Below are positions 14,143 to 22,040 of a DNA stretch of 22,923 bases, in pieces. Under the pieces are notes generated by a model. That model saw only the letters and a program-made list of their open reading frames with translations. It searched no databases and was not told where the DNA came from. A program made the position numbers and the translations under genes. The first letter of the stretch is position 1, and each line of letters begins with the position of its first letter. The stretch is from Deltaproteobacteria bacterium (GTDB taxonomy: Bacteria; Desulfobacterota_B; Binatia; UBA9968), in the NCBI GenBank assembly GCA_027297485.1, contig JAPUHZ010000423.1, forward strand, positions 1 to 22,923. Reading direction: 5' to 3'.

Positions 14143-15426
14143 ATGACCATAGATAAAGAGGCGGCCAAAAAAGTCTTGTCCTATTTAGACAGAGACGAGC
14201 TGGCTCAGCTCGCGTGTGATCTGGTCAATATTCCGAGTCCCACAGGACAGGAGAAGGCCATCGCCGAATTCATCCTGGATTGGTACAAGCTCAACGGTCT
14301 TAAAGCGATTCGTCAGGAGGTGCAAAAAGAGCGCCCCAATGCTGTCGGAATTCTGAAGGGAGAGGGCAAAGGGTTGAGCCTCATGTTCAACGGGCATATG
14401 GACACGAGCTTCACAGGCTCCGCCGAGGACCTCCGCATCGTCGCAAACGTCGAACCGGAATCCGATCTCAGAGGGTCTATCAAAGACGGGAAGATCTACG
14501 GTTTAGGCATCTCGAATATGAAGGGCGGCTTAGCGTCTTTCCTGACAGCGGCCAAGACCATCCGAAAAAGTGGCGTGAGGCTGAAAGGCGATCTCATTCT
14601 TGCCGCCGTAGTTGGAGAAATTTCTCGCACTCCCATCGGCCCTTTCCAAGACGAAGCCTACAGAGGTGAGGGGATCGGCACGCGACATCTGCTGGCCCAC
14701 GGAATCCAGTCGGACTACGCCATGGTTACCGATGGATCAGACCTCAACGTTGTCTGGACTCAGGTGGGAGTGGTGGATTTCAAGGTCAGTACCTTTGGGA
14801 AGGCCCGTGCTGCCTGGGGGAGCAAGAGAGCCAGCCAGCCCATGGTGGAAATCAACGCCATCATCAAAATGACAAAGATCATTGAGGCTCTCGAGAGGTG
14901 GGCCGAGGACTTCGAAGAGCGATATATCTACAACTCACCTACCGGTCCCATCCTACCCAAAGTCAACATAGGCGCCATCGAGGGAGGGGCACCCTACAAA
15001 CCCAACTACTTGCCGGGCGTCTGCAACATCTACGTCGACGTGCGCACCCCCCCTCAGGTAAGGCCCCTGACCGTACAGCATGAGGTCGAAGACGTTCTTT
15101 CCTCTCTCGGGATAGTATACGATCTGGAGTTCTACAGATCTCTGATGGGATATGAAGGGAAGGGTGTGGAGCCCCTGGTCCAATCTCTCGAAGAGGTTCA
15201 TCAATATCTTTTTAGCGAAAAACTCAGGCCGGAGACCCCGGAGAGGGCGAGCATCTGGACCGACACAAATGTCTATAACGAATTGGGCATCCCGGCCATC
15301 AAATTCGGGCCCCGGGGAAAGAACGTCGGGCCTCGGCGCGAGGAAATAAAAATTGACGATATGGTCAAGGCGGCCCAGGTCTACATTCTGGTTGCCCTGG
15401 ATATCTGCAACCGCGAGCGTCCTTAA
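14143..15426 (+). CDS. M20-family metallohydrolase (ArgE/DapE-like) with an altered metal site
   Basis: 427 residues from the ATG at 14143, which has the strong site GAGGAGGAG seven bases upstream; the frame is open back to 13987, but that part is repeat-derived. The first metal motif FNGHMDT (His85, Asp87) is intact. The bridging Asp of GxGxxDMKGG is Asn125 (GLGISNMKGG). The usual Glu-Glu pair is reduced to GEI (Glu159), and the C-terminal His is replaced in FGPRGKNVGPRREE. Family enzymes remove acyl groups from amino acids or peptides. The changes may define a subfamily rather than inactivation. Its stop is four bases from a convergent gene. Confidence 0.88.
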   Translation: MTIDKEAAKKVLSYLDRDELAQLACDLVNIPSPTGQEKAIAEFILDWYKLNGLKAIRQEVQKERPNAVGILKGEGKGLSLMFNGHMDTSFTGSAEDLRIVANVEPESDLRGSIKDGKIYGLGISNMKGGLASFLTAAKTIRKSGVRLKGDLILAAVVGEISRTPIGPFQDEAYRGEGIGTRHLLAHGIQSDYAMVTDGSDLNVVWTQVGVVDFKVSTFGKARAAWGSKRASQPMVEINAIIKMTKIIEALERWAEDFEERYIYNSPTGPILPKVNIGAIEGGAPYKPNYLPGVCNIYVDVRTPPQVRPLTVQHEVEDVLSSLGIVYDLEFYRSLMGYEGKGVEPLVQSLEEVHQYLFSEKLRPETPERASIWTDTNVYNELGIPAIKFGPRGKNVGPRREEIKIDDMVKAAQVYILVALDICNRERP

Positions 15427-15430
15427 AAAA

Positions 15431-16600
15431 CTACGGTTCAATAATGAGAGAGGGTTCTTCCGGCTTCGCCTTATCTTGGGCCGTATAGAAAGAGAGGCTT
15501 TTTTGAATCAATCCGGTGAGAAAGGAGAGATCCAACTCGCCCGGACCTCCTTCTTTGAGCTGGAGGGCTACCGCCAATGCCAGCTTGGCCTCCTCCTCAC
15601 GCCTGGTCTCTACCAGATAAAGGGCCATATCTTCCATCCTCCTTTGGAAGAGGTGCCCCTTCTCCCCTGAAAATAGGCCTTGCACCGCATCACGGACAAT
15701 TTTGGAAAACCGCTCCTCTTTCTGAAGCTCATTAAGGACAAGACGGCTTTCCTTAGCACTCTGCAACTGTTCTAAGTAAGGTTGAACCCAATCCTCATCC
15801 AGGACCCAAGGCAGAAATTCGGCCTCGTCCAAAAGTCGCCGGGATAAATCCCGCCATGCACCGGAGCGAATGCCCTCCAAGCTGAGTCGATCATAAATAG
15901 GATGAGACAAATCCTTCTTTGGTTTAGCCGAGCTAAAAAGCGCCCGTAACGTGGAAAATTGCTCTACCCCGTTCCGCCCCAAGCCCCTAGCCTTTTCAAA
16001 TCCCTCGTAAAGAATTTGATCAGCGTATTCCCACGGGACGGAGATCATGGTAACACCATAATTCTCTTTGATATCTTGTTCCATGCGGCGCAGCTCTTTG
16101 CGACGGATCAGAGCCCCACCCACTCGCATCAATCCCTCTCGATCACTGACCATCCCCTGAAGCAAATGAATTCCCCTTCCCATCTGAGGCTTAGTCAGCC
16201 AAACCAATCTTCCGCCGCCCCCACCGACCGAGGAGAGATAGCCCTCGATCTCCGGACCAAACTTTGGGGTCGACTTTGGAGTGGTTAGCCCGGCATCTCC
16301 TGACTGAGGAGAGGAAATCCCTTTCTGGGCCAGCTTAAAAAGGGAGCGACGAACCTCTTTTTTGATCTCTTTATCGCCCGCCTTTTTTTCGATTGCAGTT
16401 AAAACCTCAAGCGTGGCAGGATCTGCGATCCGACCTAAAAGAAAGACAATGGCAAGGTCAATCTCTCGTCCCCTCTCGATATGGCTGTTCAGTATACCTA
16501 CTAGTGCGGGAGAGCGGTCATCAACGTTGATCCTCAGCCTCCGGAGTTGCTCCAATCCCGTTTGCACCTCCCCCTCGTGCGATTTCTTCTTACCCAACAC
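15431..16600 (-). CDS. Hypothetical protein with HEAT-like N-terminal region
   Basis: 389 residues, GTG start preceded by AGGAGAAA. Residues about 25-94 look like HEAT-type helical repeats (RIADPATLEVLTAIEKKAGD). A low-complexity linker follows, with five consecutive glycines at 126-130. The rest is helical and charged, with several conserved-looking Trp residues (VPWEY, LPWVLDEDW). No signal peptide or membrane segment is seen, so it is probably cytoplasmic. I do not recognise a family. It lies 54 bases downstream of the deacetylase gene on the same strand, so the two may be cotranscribed. Confidence 0.7.
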   Translation of the reverse strand: MLGKKKSHEGEVQTGLEQLRRLRINVDDRSPALVGILNSHIERGREIDLAIVFLLGRIADPATLEVLTAIEKKAGDKEIKKEVRRSLFKLAQKGISSPQSGDAGLTTPKSTPKFGPEIEGYLSSVGGGGGRLVWLTKPQMGRGIHLLQGMVSDREGLMRVGGALIRRKELRRMEQDIKENYGVTMISVPWEYADQILYEGFEKARGLGRNGVEQFSTLRALFSSAKPKKDLSHPIYDRLSLEGIRSGAWRDLSRRLLDEAEFLPWVLDEDWVQPYLEQLQSAKESRLVLNELQKEERFSKIVRDAVQGLFSGEKGHLFQRRMEDMALYLVETRREEEAKLALAVALQLKEGGPGELDLSFLTGLIQKSLSFYTAQDKAKPEEPSLIIEP

Positions 16601-16654
16601 TTTCTCCTGACGTCTTTCCCAACATTTTTATCTTTTTGATTTTCATTGACGAAT

Positions 16655-17593
16655 TTATCTTAGCTTTAACAGATCTCCCTTTTTGGCACGCCTCCCTGCG
16701 ATAGTGAAGTTCGGCCACTCCTCTACTTGCGCATCTCTATAGTTCTCACGGTACCACCGGGCAATATCCCCGGACCGAGCAAACCAGACCTTGGAATGGC
16801 CCTTGGCATACCGTATGAATTCCCGGAGCAACACGGCCCGATAGGGCCTCCCACCCACAAAGGGGTGATTTCCCCAGATCATGAATTTCGGATCGCTTTC
16901 TCCCTCCTCATAAAGGTAATCGAAACAGTCTTTCCATAATTGGAGGATCTCCCGTGGCGTCCTAGCCGAGCGCTGATAGCTCGAGTAATCATTGAGATCC
17001 TGATAGTACGAAAGCACTGTTAATTCCTTCCCCTTTACTCTGAGCGTATAGGGAGTTTCTTCATGTTGGGGATCCATCCAGTAATTGTACCCGAGTTCCA
17101 GGATAATTTCCGGCGTTGCCTCGCTGGGCGCCACGCCCGTGGAAAGGTATCCTTGAGGACGGGCTCCCACGGTCTCCTGCACTATCTTGGCGGTTTTTTG
17201 TAGATCCTTTTTTTCTCTGTCTCTTTTCTTCATATAACTGTAATCGTGGATCCAAGTCTCCGTACCAATTTCGTGGCCCTGGGCGACAATATCCCTAAAG
17301 ACATCCGGATAATTTTTGATCGTGATACCTGTAGGAAAGAAAGTCGTTTGAATCCCCTCTTTTTGGAAAAGCTCCATCATACGGAAAACACCGACTCGCT
17401 CCCCGAATTCCCTGTCAGTGATGACACCGAGGTTTTTCTTCGTCACAGCATTTTTTGGAAAGGAACGGCGATTCTCCTGCTGGAGCGATCCCGACGCACC
17501 TAAATCCTCCGGCCAAGTTTCGAATGCTACGCAGGGCGTTATAGCAATTCGAGCACCGTTCGGCCACTTGATTGGTAATCTCTTTCTCTTCAT
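16655..17593 (-). CDS. Polysaccharide deacetylase-family (NodB/PuuE-like) protein
   Basis: 312 residues with the NodB-type barrel. The first motif is the divergent TPCVAFETWPED (in place of TFDDG). The centre shows TTFFPTGI and GHEIGTETWIHDYSYM, where one His of the metal-binding HxxxH is kept. Later motifs are YLSTGVAPSEATPEIILELG and FMIWGNHPFVGG. This pattern resembles the PuuE allantoinase/peptidoglycan-deacetylase group more than chitin deacetylases. No signal peptide is present, which suggests a cytoplasmic amide hydrolase. The ATG follows GGGAGGATT. It diverges from the alkaline phosphatase gene across 130 bases. Confidence 0.9.
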   Translation of the reverse strand: MKRKRLPIKWPNGARIAITPCVAFETWPEDLGASGSLQQENRRSFPKNAVTKKNLGVITDREFGERVGVFRMMELFQKEGIQTTFFPTGITIKNYPDVFRDIVAQGHEIGTETWIHDYSYMKKRDREKKDLQKTAKIVQETVGARPQGYLSTGVAPSEATPEIILELGYNYWMDPQHEETPYTLRVKGKELTVLSYYQDLNDYSSYQRSARTPREILQLWKDCFDYLYEEGESDPKFMIWGNHPFVGGRPYRAVLLREFIRYAKGHSKVWFARSGDIARWYRENYRDAQVEEWPNFTIAGRRAKKGDLLKLR

Positions 17594-17723
17594 AATCCTC
17601 CCCGTAGGATCAAAATTGAACTACACTTGGCACAATCCGGTTAATTTTCCAAGCACTATCACCATTCGCCGCAAATTACTGAGGGCGAAATCTAAGTCTA
17701 GGAGAACCAAAGGAGGTTAACAG

Positions 17724-19154
17724 ATGAAAGGGGATACGGGAAGGAAGCTGCTCTTACTCTTATCAAAGGTAACGATCGTTCTGGCTCTCTATCTCATTTC
17801 TATTTCCTTTTCAGTGAACCAGGGGGAAGCCGCTCAATCGCCCACCCCCAAATACATCTTCATATTCCTGGCTGACGGTGCCGGCCTCAGCCACCTCGAG
17901 CTGACGAGAAGGTATAACCGGCTGATCCACGGAGAAGGGTTCACAATCACCGACAAGATTATGAGGGAGGGGGTTTCGGGTTTCCTCACTACCCACGACG
18001 CAGATGGTCTCACGACCGACTCTGCGGCTGCAGCCACTGCGATGGCGCTTGGTTGTAAAGCTCACAAAGGGGTGATCGGCATCTGCGCCGATGGGAGCAG
18101 GCCGAAATCAGTCCTATGGGTAGCAAAGGAAAAAGGGATGCGCATTGGTATAGCAACCAATGCCGCCGTCTACGATGCTAGCCCGGCTGCCTTTGTTTGT
18201 CAGGTAAGGCGAAGAAAATTGTATGGCGAGATCGTCGATCAATACCTCGCTCTGGAACCGGACATCTTAATGGGAGGGGGTAGCGATCTATTTGCAACCC
18301 AACGCAAGGGGAAGAAGAACATGATCTCTCTTTTCTTGAATAGGGGGTACACCTATGTATCAAACCTGCAAGAGCTTTCTGAGACTAAAGCGTCCAAGGT
18401 TCTAGGACTATTTGCCCCTCGCAATATGAGCTATGAGATCGATCGAGACAAGTCCCGGGAGCCGTCCATCTACGATATGACCCGGGCCATTATTCGCATT
18501 CTGGAGAGAGATCTTAGCAAAGGCTTTACTGTCTTCATAGAAACAGAACATCCGGACGAGGCCTCTCATCGAAACGATGTGGCCTCAGTAATCCACAGCC
18601 TCAGGGAATTTGATCGTGCTGTTGCTCTGGCGTACCAATTCTACAAAAGGCACCCGCATGAGACATTGCTCCTGGTCGCCTCCGATCACGAAACCGGGGG
18701 ACTCAACGTCACGACTACCCTTAAGGAGCAAGCAGAAAGGTCATGGAGAGGAACACAAATCCTCCCAGGCGTCAAACACCTAAGAAAAATCCAAGCAATC
18801 AATATATCCATTGAGAAGGCCGTTGAGATTCTGGAGAGGAATCCTTCACCAGATGTTCTTGATAGCCTCATAGCCAATCACTTCAATGGCTTCAGCCTAC
18901 CCCCGGAGCTTAGACAGAAGATCATTGACATCAAGCAAGTCCATAGGCGCCTCCGAACAAGGGTCATCGCCAAGGCCCTAGGGCAGATGGTCGCCCACCA
19001 CACCATGGTTTACTGGACCAGCTTATCACACACGGCTCAGCCGGTCTTTGTAGGCGCGTTGGGAGTTGGGGCGAACAGGTTCAGTGGTTATCAGGACAAT
19101 ACCGACTTCGCCAAGCACCTCATAGCCATCCTACAAGGAAAGAGAGCGGATTAA
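17724..19154 (+). CDS. Exported alkaline phosphatase family protein
   Basis: 476 residues with a Sec signal (hydrophobic segment about 9-31, processed near GEAAQS). Alkaline phosphatase motifs are in order: ADGAG (Asp51), the nucleophile Ser100 in LTTDSAAAATAMALG, IGIATNAAVYDASPAAF, IETEHPDEASHRND (Glu273, Asp278, His282), VASDHETGG (Asp321, His322) and LSHTAQPVFVGALGVGA. It would release phosphate from monoesters in the periplasm. The first ligand block is divergent (ETEHPDEASH instead of EGxxIDWAxH). AAAGGAGG lies just upstream of the ATG. No convincing Pho box was seen. Confidence 0.92.
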   Translation: MKGDTGRKLLLLLSKVTIVLALYLISISFSVNQGEAAQSPTPKYIFIFLADGAGLSHLELTRRYNRLIHGEGFTITDKIMREGVSGFLTTHDADGLTTDSAAAATAMALGCKAHKGVIGICADGSRPKSVLWVAKEKGMRIGIATNAAVYDASPAAFVCQVRRRKLYGEIVDQYLALEPDILMGGGSDLFATQRKGKKNMISLFLNRGYTYVSNLQELSETKASKVLGLFAPRNMSYEIDRDKSREPSIYDMTRAIIRILERDLSKGFTVFIETEHPDEASHRNDVASVIHSLREFDRAVALAYQFYKRHPHETLLLVASDHETGGLNVTTTLKEQAERSWRGTQILPGVKHLRKIQAINISIEKAVEILERNPSPDVLDSLIANHFNGFSLPPELRQKIIDIKQVHRRLRTRVIAKALGQMVAHHTMVYWTSLSHTAQPVFVGALGVGANRFSGYQDNTDFAKHLIAILQGKRAD

Positions 19155-19232
19155 TGGAAGGTTTTCTTTCCTGGGCTAATCGCAAGGCCGCTCTATTACC
19201 AAAAGTGTGGTTCCTCAGGCAAAAACCTTCCA
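19155..19232. repeat. 78-bp element bounded by an 11-bp inverted repeat
   Basis: TGGAAGGTTTT (19155-19165), directly after the alkaline phosphatase stop, is the exact reverse complement of AAAACCTTCCA (19222-19232). The interior has no coding potential. It could be a transcription-ending or RNA-protecting structure, or a remnant of a small mobile element. Confidence 0.45.
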
Positions 19233-19410
19233 GCCTGAATCAATAGGTCACTGCCTCGACGGCCACCCTCCCGTCCCCTTCAGGTGAGCTCTCCAACGGC
19301 CCGGGCCTGTGGTTCGACTTTGCTCACCACCCTGAGCCTGTCGAAGGGAGGAGCGGGCCCCCTGCGCTTTTCTATAGCACCACACTTTTCACACTAAAGC
19401 CCTGCAGGGC
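19233..19410. other. Spacer with GC palindromes, no gene
   Basis: No gene is seen. It holds GGCCCGGGCC near 19299, the TTCGAC...GTCGAA hairpin unit (19312-19347) and the perfect 16-bp palindrome AAGCCCTGCAGGGCTT at 19397-19412, which touches the -35 box of the next gene and could be an operator. Confidence 0.45.
19312..19347. repeat. Widespread 'TTCGAC...GTCGAA' hairpin repeat
   Basis: The sequence GTTCGACTTTGCTCACCACC followed by CTGAGCCTGTCGAAGG forms an imperfect hairpin (TTCGAC/GTCGAA and GCTCA/TGAGC). I recall this unit as a very common dispersed intergenic repeat in many bacterial genomes. One copy is seen here. Confidence 0.6.
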
Positions 19411-19440
19411 TTGACAGTTAACGGAAGAAGTCCCTAGAAT
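19411..19440 (+). promoter_or_regulatory. Sigma70-type promoter of the second VOC gene
   Basis: A perfect -35 TTGACA (19411-19416) and a -10 TAGAAT (19435-19440, one mismatch) are separated by 18 bases. The predicted transcription start near 19447 gives a short leader with the GAGGAGG ribosome site. A 16-bp palindrome overlaps the -35 edge, an operator-like position. Confidence 0.6.
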
Positions 19441-19473
19441 CACGTCAACTTGTAACTGAGGAGGAAATTAAAG

Positions 19474-19890
19474 GTGAAGCTCAAGAAAGTTTACCACATG
19501 GGAATCCCAGTGGACGACATCGACAGAGCACGGGAATTCTATACTCAAGTCTTGGGATTACAATTTCTCGACCGGGTAGGCGGAAATCCTGACAATCCAG
19601 ACTCCCTCACCATTCACGGGAAGACGCCGAGACTAGACCGACTAAAATGCGGCAACGATGAAGTCGTTCTCTTTGAACGTCCCCGGCCGATTCATAAAGA
19701 CACCATCGACCAAGACGGCATAGCGCACCAGGCCTTTGATTTGGATTGGGACGACTACGATAGCGCCATGAAGACGGCAAAAGAGCTAGGGAAGTTTCAC
19801 CGGGCCGTAGAACGGCGCAGCGGAAAAACCATCTATATGTTCGACTCAGAAGGAAACTATCTGGAACTTCACTTCCCCACTCCCCAGTGA
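19474..19890 (+). CDS. VOC-superfamily protein (glyoxalase/dioxygenase-like)
   Basis: 138 residues; GTG start after GAGGAGG. A single VOC domain: YHMGIPVDDIDRAREFYTQV (7-26), IAHQAFDLDWDDYDSAM (83-99) and MFDSEGNYLELHF (122-134). Candidate metal ligands His8, His85 and Glu131 are all present, unlike in the VOC protein at 12375, so metal binding looks intact. Substrate unknown. It has its own promoter and converges with the cytochrome module, whose last gene ends 17 bases away. Confidence 0.9.
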   Translation: MKLKKVYHMGIPVDDIDRAREFYTQVLGLQFLDRVGGNPDNPDSLTIHGKTPRLDRLKCGNDEVVLFERPRPIHKDTIDQDGIAHQAFDLDWDDYDSAMKTAKELGKFHRAVERRSGKTIYMFDSEGNYLELHFPTPQ

Positions 19891-19907
19891 AGCCTCGCTG
19901 AGATTTG

Positions 19908-20492
19908 TCAGACGGATTTCTTCTTGGACCAAAAGAAAGCCATCAGGGGAAGGGCCACGCCCACCGCAATGAGCAATACGCTGACTGCAGTTGGCAACAA
20001 GAAAGTCCTGCGTGTCTCGACAAAGATGCGGGCCAACTGCTCAAACCCGCTAGGCTTCCCAGACAAGTCTCCACCGATGGAGGCGGTAAAGACGAGGTAA
20101 GCAAAGCCTCCCAATCCCATAGCCAGTGCGTAAAGGGCAAGGGGCTTGCTTACCCAGAGCCGCCTTCCGGCGGCCAGACGGACAAGAAGAAACGCGGCCC
20201 AGAAACCGAAGGCGACAATTGCTGTAAAAATCTTATTTCTGGCAATGACGCTGTTAAGAAATGCCTCCAATGGCCACTGCTGGAATCCCGTGATGATTGC
20301 CAGGGCAATCATAGGCAGACCGACGGCCGCACCAAACAGCGCCGTAGAGTCGGCATAGTCTCCTAGCCTTTGGTATCGATCTCCGCCAAGAAGGCTTACC
20401 CAGACACAGACGAGAATGGCTAGCGTAGCCAGAACCAGCATCCCCGTTGTCATCTCAACCATAATCGTATGAAAGGCCTGTGCTCGTTCCAT
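19908..20492 (-). CDS. Five-helix inner-membrane protein of the cytochrome module
   Basis: 194 residues with five predicted transmembrane helices (about 15-36, 47-70, 86-110, 117-140 and 163-187) and a basic C-terminus (SKKKSV). The only histidine is His8, before helix 1, so it is unlikely to bind a bis-His heme inside the membrane. It may anchor or pass electrons via a partner, or be DUF2231-like; I cannot assign a family. It starts five bases after the heme-protein gene and is probably translated with it. A role in the respiratory module is inferred from position only. Confidence 0.72.
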   Translation of the reverse strand: MERAQAFHTIMVEMTTGMLVLATLAILVCVWVSLLGGDRYQRLGDYADSTALFGAAVGLPMIALAIITGFQQWPLEAFLNSVIARNKIFTAIVAFGFWAAFLLVRLAAGRRLWVSKPLALYALAMGLGGFAYLVFTASIGGDLSGKPSGFEQLARIFVETRRTFLLPTAVSVLLIAVGVALPLMAFFWSKKKSV

Positions 20493-20497
20493 TTTAT

Positions 20498-21901
20498 TTA
20501 CCTCTTTCTAGCCACGATGACCCCTGAGAACGCAAGGCCGGCAAGCAAGATAGCGCCTCCCGCTATTGTTAAATACCAGCGATTTTTGATTTCGTCACGC
20601 AGCTCATGCTCCACAGCGTATGCCCCCAGAAGCTCAGGAGTATGACAATCTGCGCACGACCTTCCCTCCCGAAGTCCGGTAGCACCGGCATGGCTACGGC
20701 TAGTGAGGAATTCCCATGTGACCTGTCCAGGGTAAAAGATCGGTACTCTCGTCCATGGGATGCTCTCCCAGGGGGGTTCAGCCCCTTGGAACTTGTGGGC
20801 CGACAACTCTGCCTCCACGCCCATCCCTAACTTGTAAGGCAAGGAGATATAGTGCCAGCGGCTCCCCGTATAATTCTTGTGAACTGCGAAGGCGATGGTA
20901 TATCGGCGCTCGTCCTGTAGTTGCTTGTCATCATCGTTGCCAGTGTTCAGTAATCTACGCATGTCTACGTGCCAGCTCCCATCCTTCCACACACCTTTGC
21001 CTGTGATGTCTCCCCGGCTTCCTTCAGGTTGTCTTAAGTACCGGCGGGGTAACGTGTCGCCTTCTTTCCAACTATGGTTGGGATCAAAAGGCTTCGCGAT
21101 ATTATGGGAGAGGAAGTAGATGTCTTTCTGGGTCAACTTGTAGTTGATCACGTCTTCCCACTTGAGCGCGTGAAACCCTGTCTTCTCTATGTCATACATA
21201 AATTTGGGTTGCATCCTTTTCTTGTCCCAGTTGGTGGTGTAGGCGCTCTTTCCCTTGTCTCCGTTTCGGTACTCGTGAATCCACAAGTCATCCACTGCGC
21301 CGATCGGATTTCCCCGGTGCGCACGCCACATCCAGAGATCCAGAAACACCCCGTTCTTTTTAAGCCGCTTTAATTCCGCCTCAGACACCACATCCTCCCA
21401 TCGCCCGCTCTTGCGGGTCTCGGGGTTGTACTTTCTAACGTCGGATTTTTTCTTTTTGATGCCGAGGTAGGGATGCTTCTGCACCTCAGCCTTGGGGGAC
21501 TGATTAGAGAGGAAACGCATACGCTCGTGGATCGTGACGTACCCGCCTGCCGAGTCAAAGTAACGGACACTCCCGTCGTCCAGCAAAAAGCTAACTCGAT
21601 CCTCATAGAGCTTGAGCGGGTGTGGCCCAACACTTGAACCCGATGTTTTTACCCACTTACCCCCCTTGAATCGGAGGTAGTCATGAAAATAACCCTTCGA
21701 TTCGGAGGGCCACTCAAAGCGGAAAAAGACATGGGTGTCGTTGTATGTCACTTTGACCTTTAACTCTGTCTGAAGCTGCTTGGGAATAAAAAAGTTCTTC
21801 CGCTCCTGGGCGTGTGATAACACGGCAACTCCCCAGACGATGGCCAGCGTGACAAGGAACAGGACCATCCATCCTTCCAGGCTTCTTTTCACTTTATTCA
21901 A
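20498..21901 (-). CDS. Membrane-anchored ethylbenzene-dehydrogenase-like heme protein with a C-terminal CxxCH
   Basis: 467 residues from a TTG at 21901 that directly follows AAAGGAGGGGGG; a longer frame begins at 21946, but that start would place the ribosome site inside the gene. An N-terminal hydrophobic segment (WMVLFLVTLAIVWGVAVLSH) exports it. The body resembles the EB_dh domain (gamma subunit of ethylbenzene/DMS dehydrogenase, a heme b binder): VKVTYNDTHVFFRFEWPSES, and YTIAFAVHKNYTGSRWHYIS. Near the end CADCH predicts a covalent heme c, followed by a final transmembrane helix. The fusion suggests electron transfer at the membrane face. No Mo subunit gene is nearby. Confidence 0.82.
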   Translation of the reverse strand: MNKVKRSLEGWMVLFLVTLAIVWGVAVLSHAQERKNFFIPKQLQTELKVKVTYNDTHVFFRFEWPSESKGYFHDYLRFKGGKWVKTSGSSVGPHPLKLYEDRVSFLLDDGSVRYFDSAGGYVTIHERMRFLSNQSPKAEVQKHPYLGIKKKKSDVRKYNPETRKSGRWEDVVSEAELKRLKKNGVFLDLWMWRAHRGNPIGAVDDLWIHEYRNGDKGKSAYTTNWDKKRMQPKFMYDIEKTGFHALKWEDVINYKLTQKDIYFLSHNIAKPFDPNHSWKEGDTLPRRYLRQPEGSRGDITGKGVWKDGSWHVDMRRLLNTGNDDDKQLQDERRYTIAFAVHKNYTGSRWHYISLPYKLGMGVEAELSAHKFQGAEPPWESIPWTRVPIFYPGQVTWEFLTSRSHAGATGLREGRSCADCHTPELLGAYAVEHELRDEIKNRWYLTIAGGAILLAGLAFSGVIVARKR

Positions 21902-22040
21902 AGCCCCCCCTCCTTTCGCGGACTGTACCGCTTTTAAATATGTCAACTCCTTCCATAAATCAACTCTGCCATCTGTATTTCCAGCAGCACTTCTCTAAGG
22001 CTCCAGTGAGATTGGCTTTTTTCTAAACATTGCCTGCACG

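Noticed and set aside
14953..15441. Minus-strand ORF of 162 codons inside the M20 gene
   Set aside because: Antisense shadow with no start signal; the plus strand carries M20 motifs.
17627..17645. TTGGCAC resembling a sigma54 -24 box upstream of the alkaline phosphatase
   Set aside because: No TTGC at the required -12 spacing (the bases there are GGTTA).
19905..20366. Plus-strand ORF of 153 codons, very polar
   Set aside because: Complement of a five-helix membrane protein, which explains the polar composition; no ribosome site.
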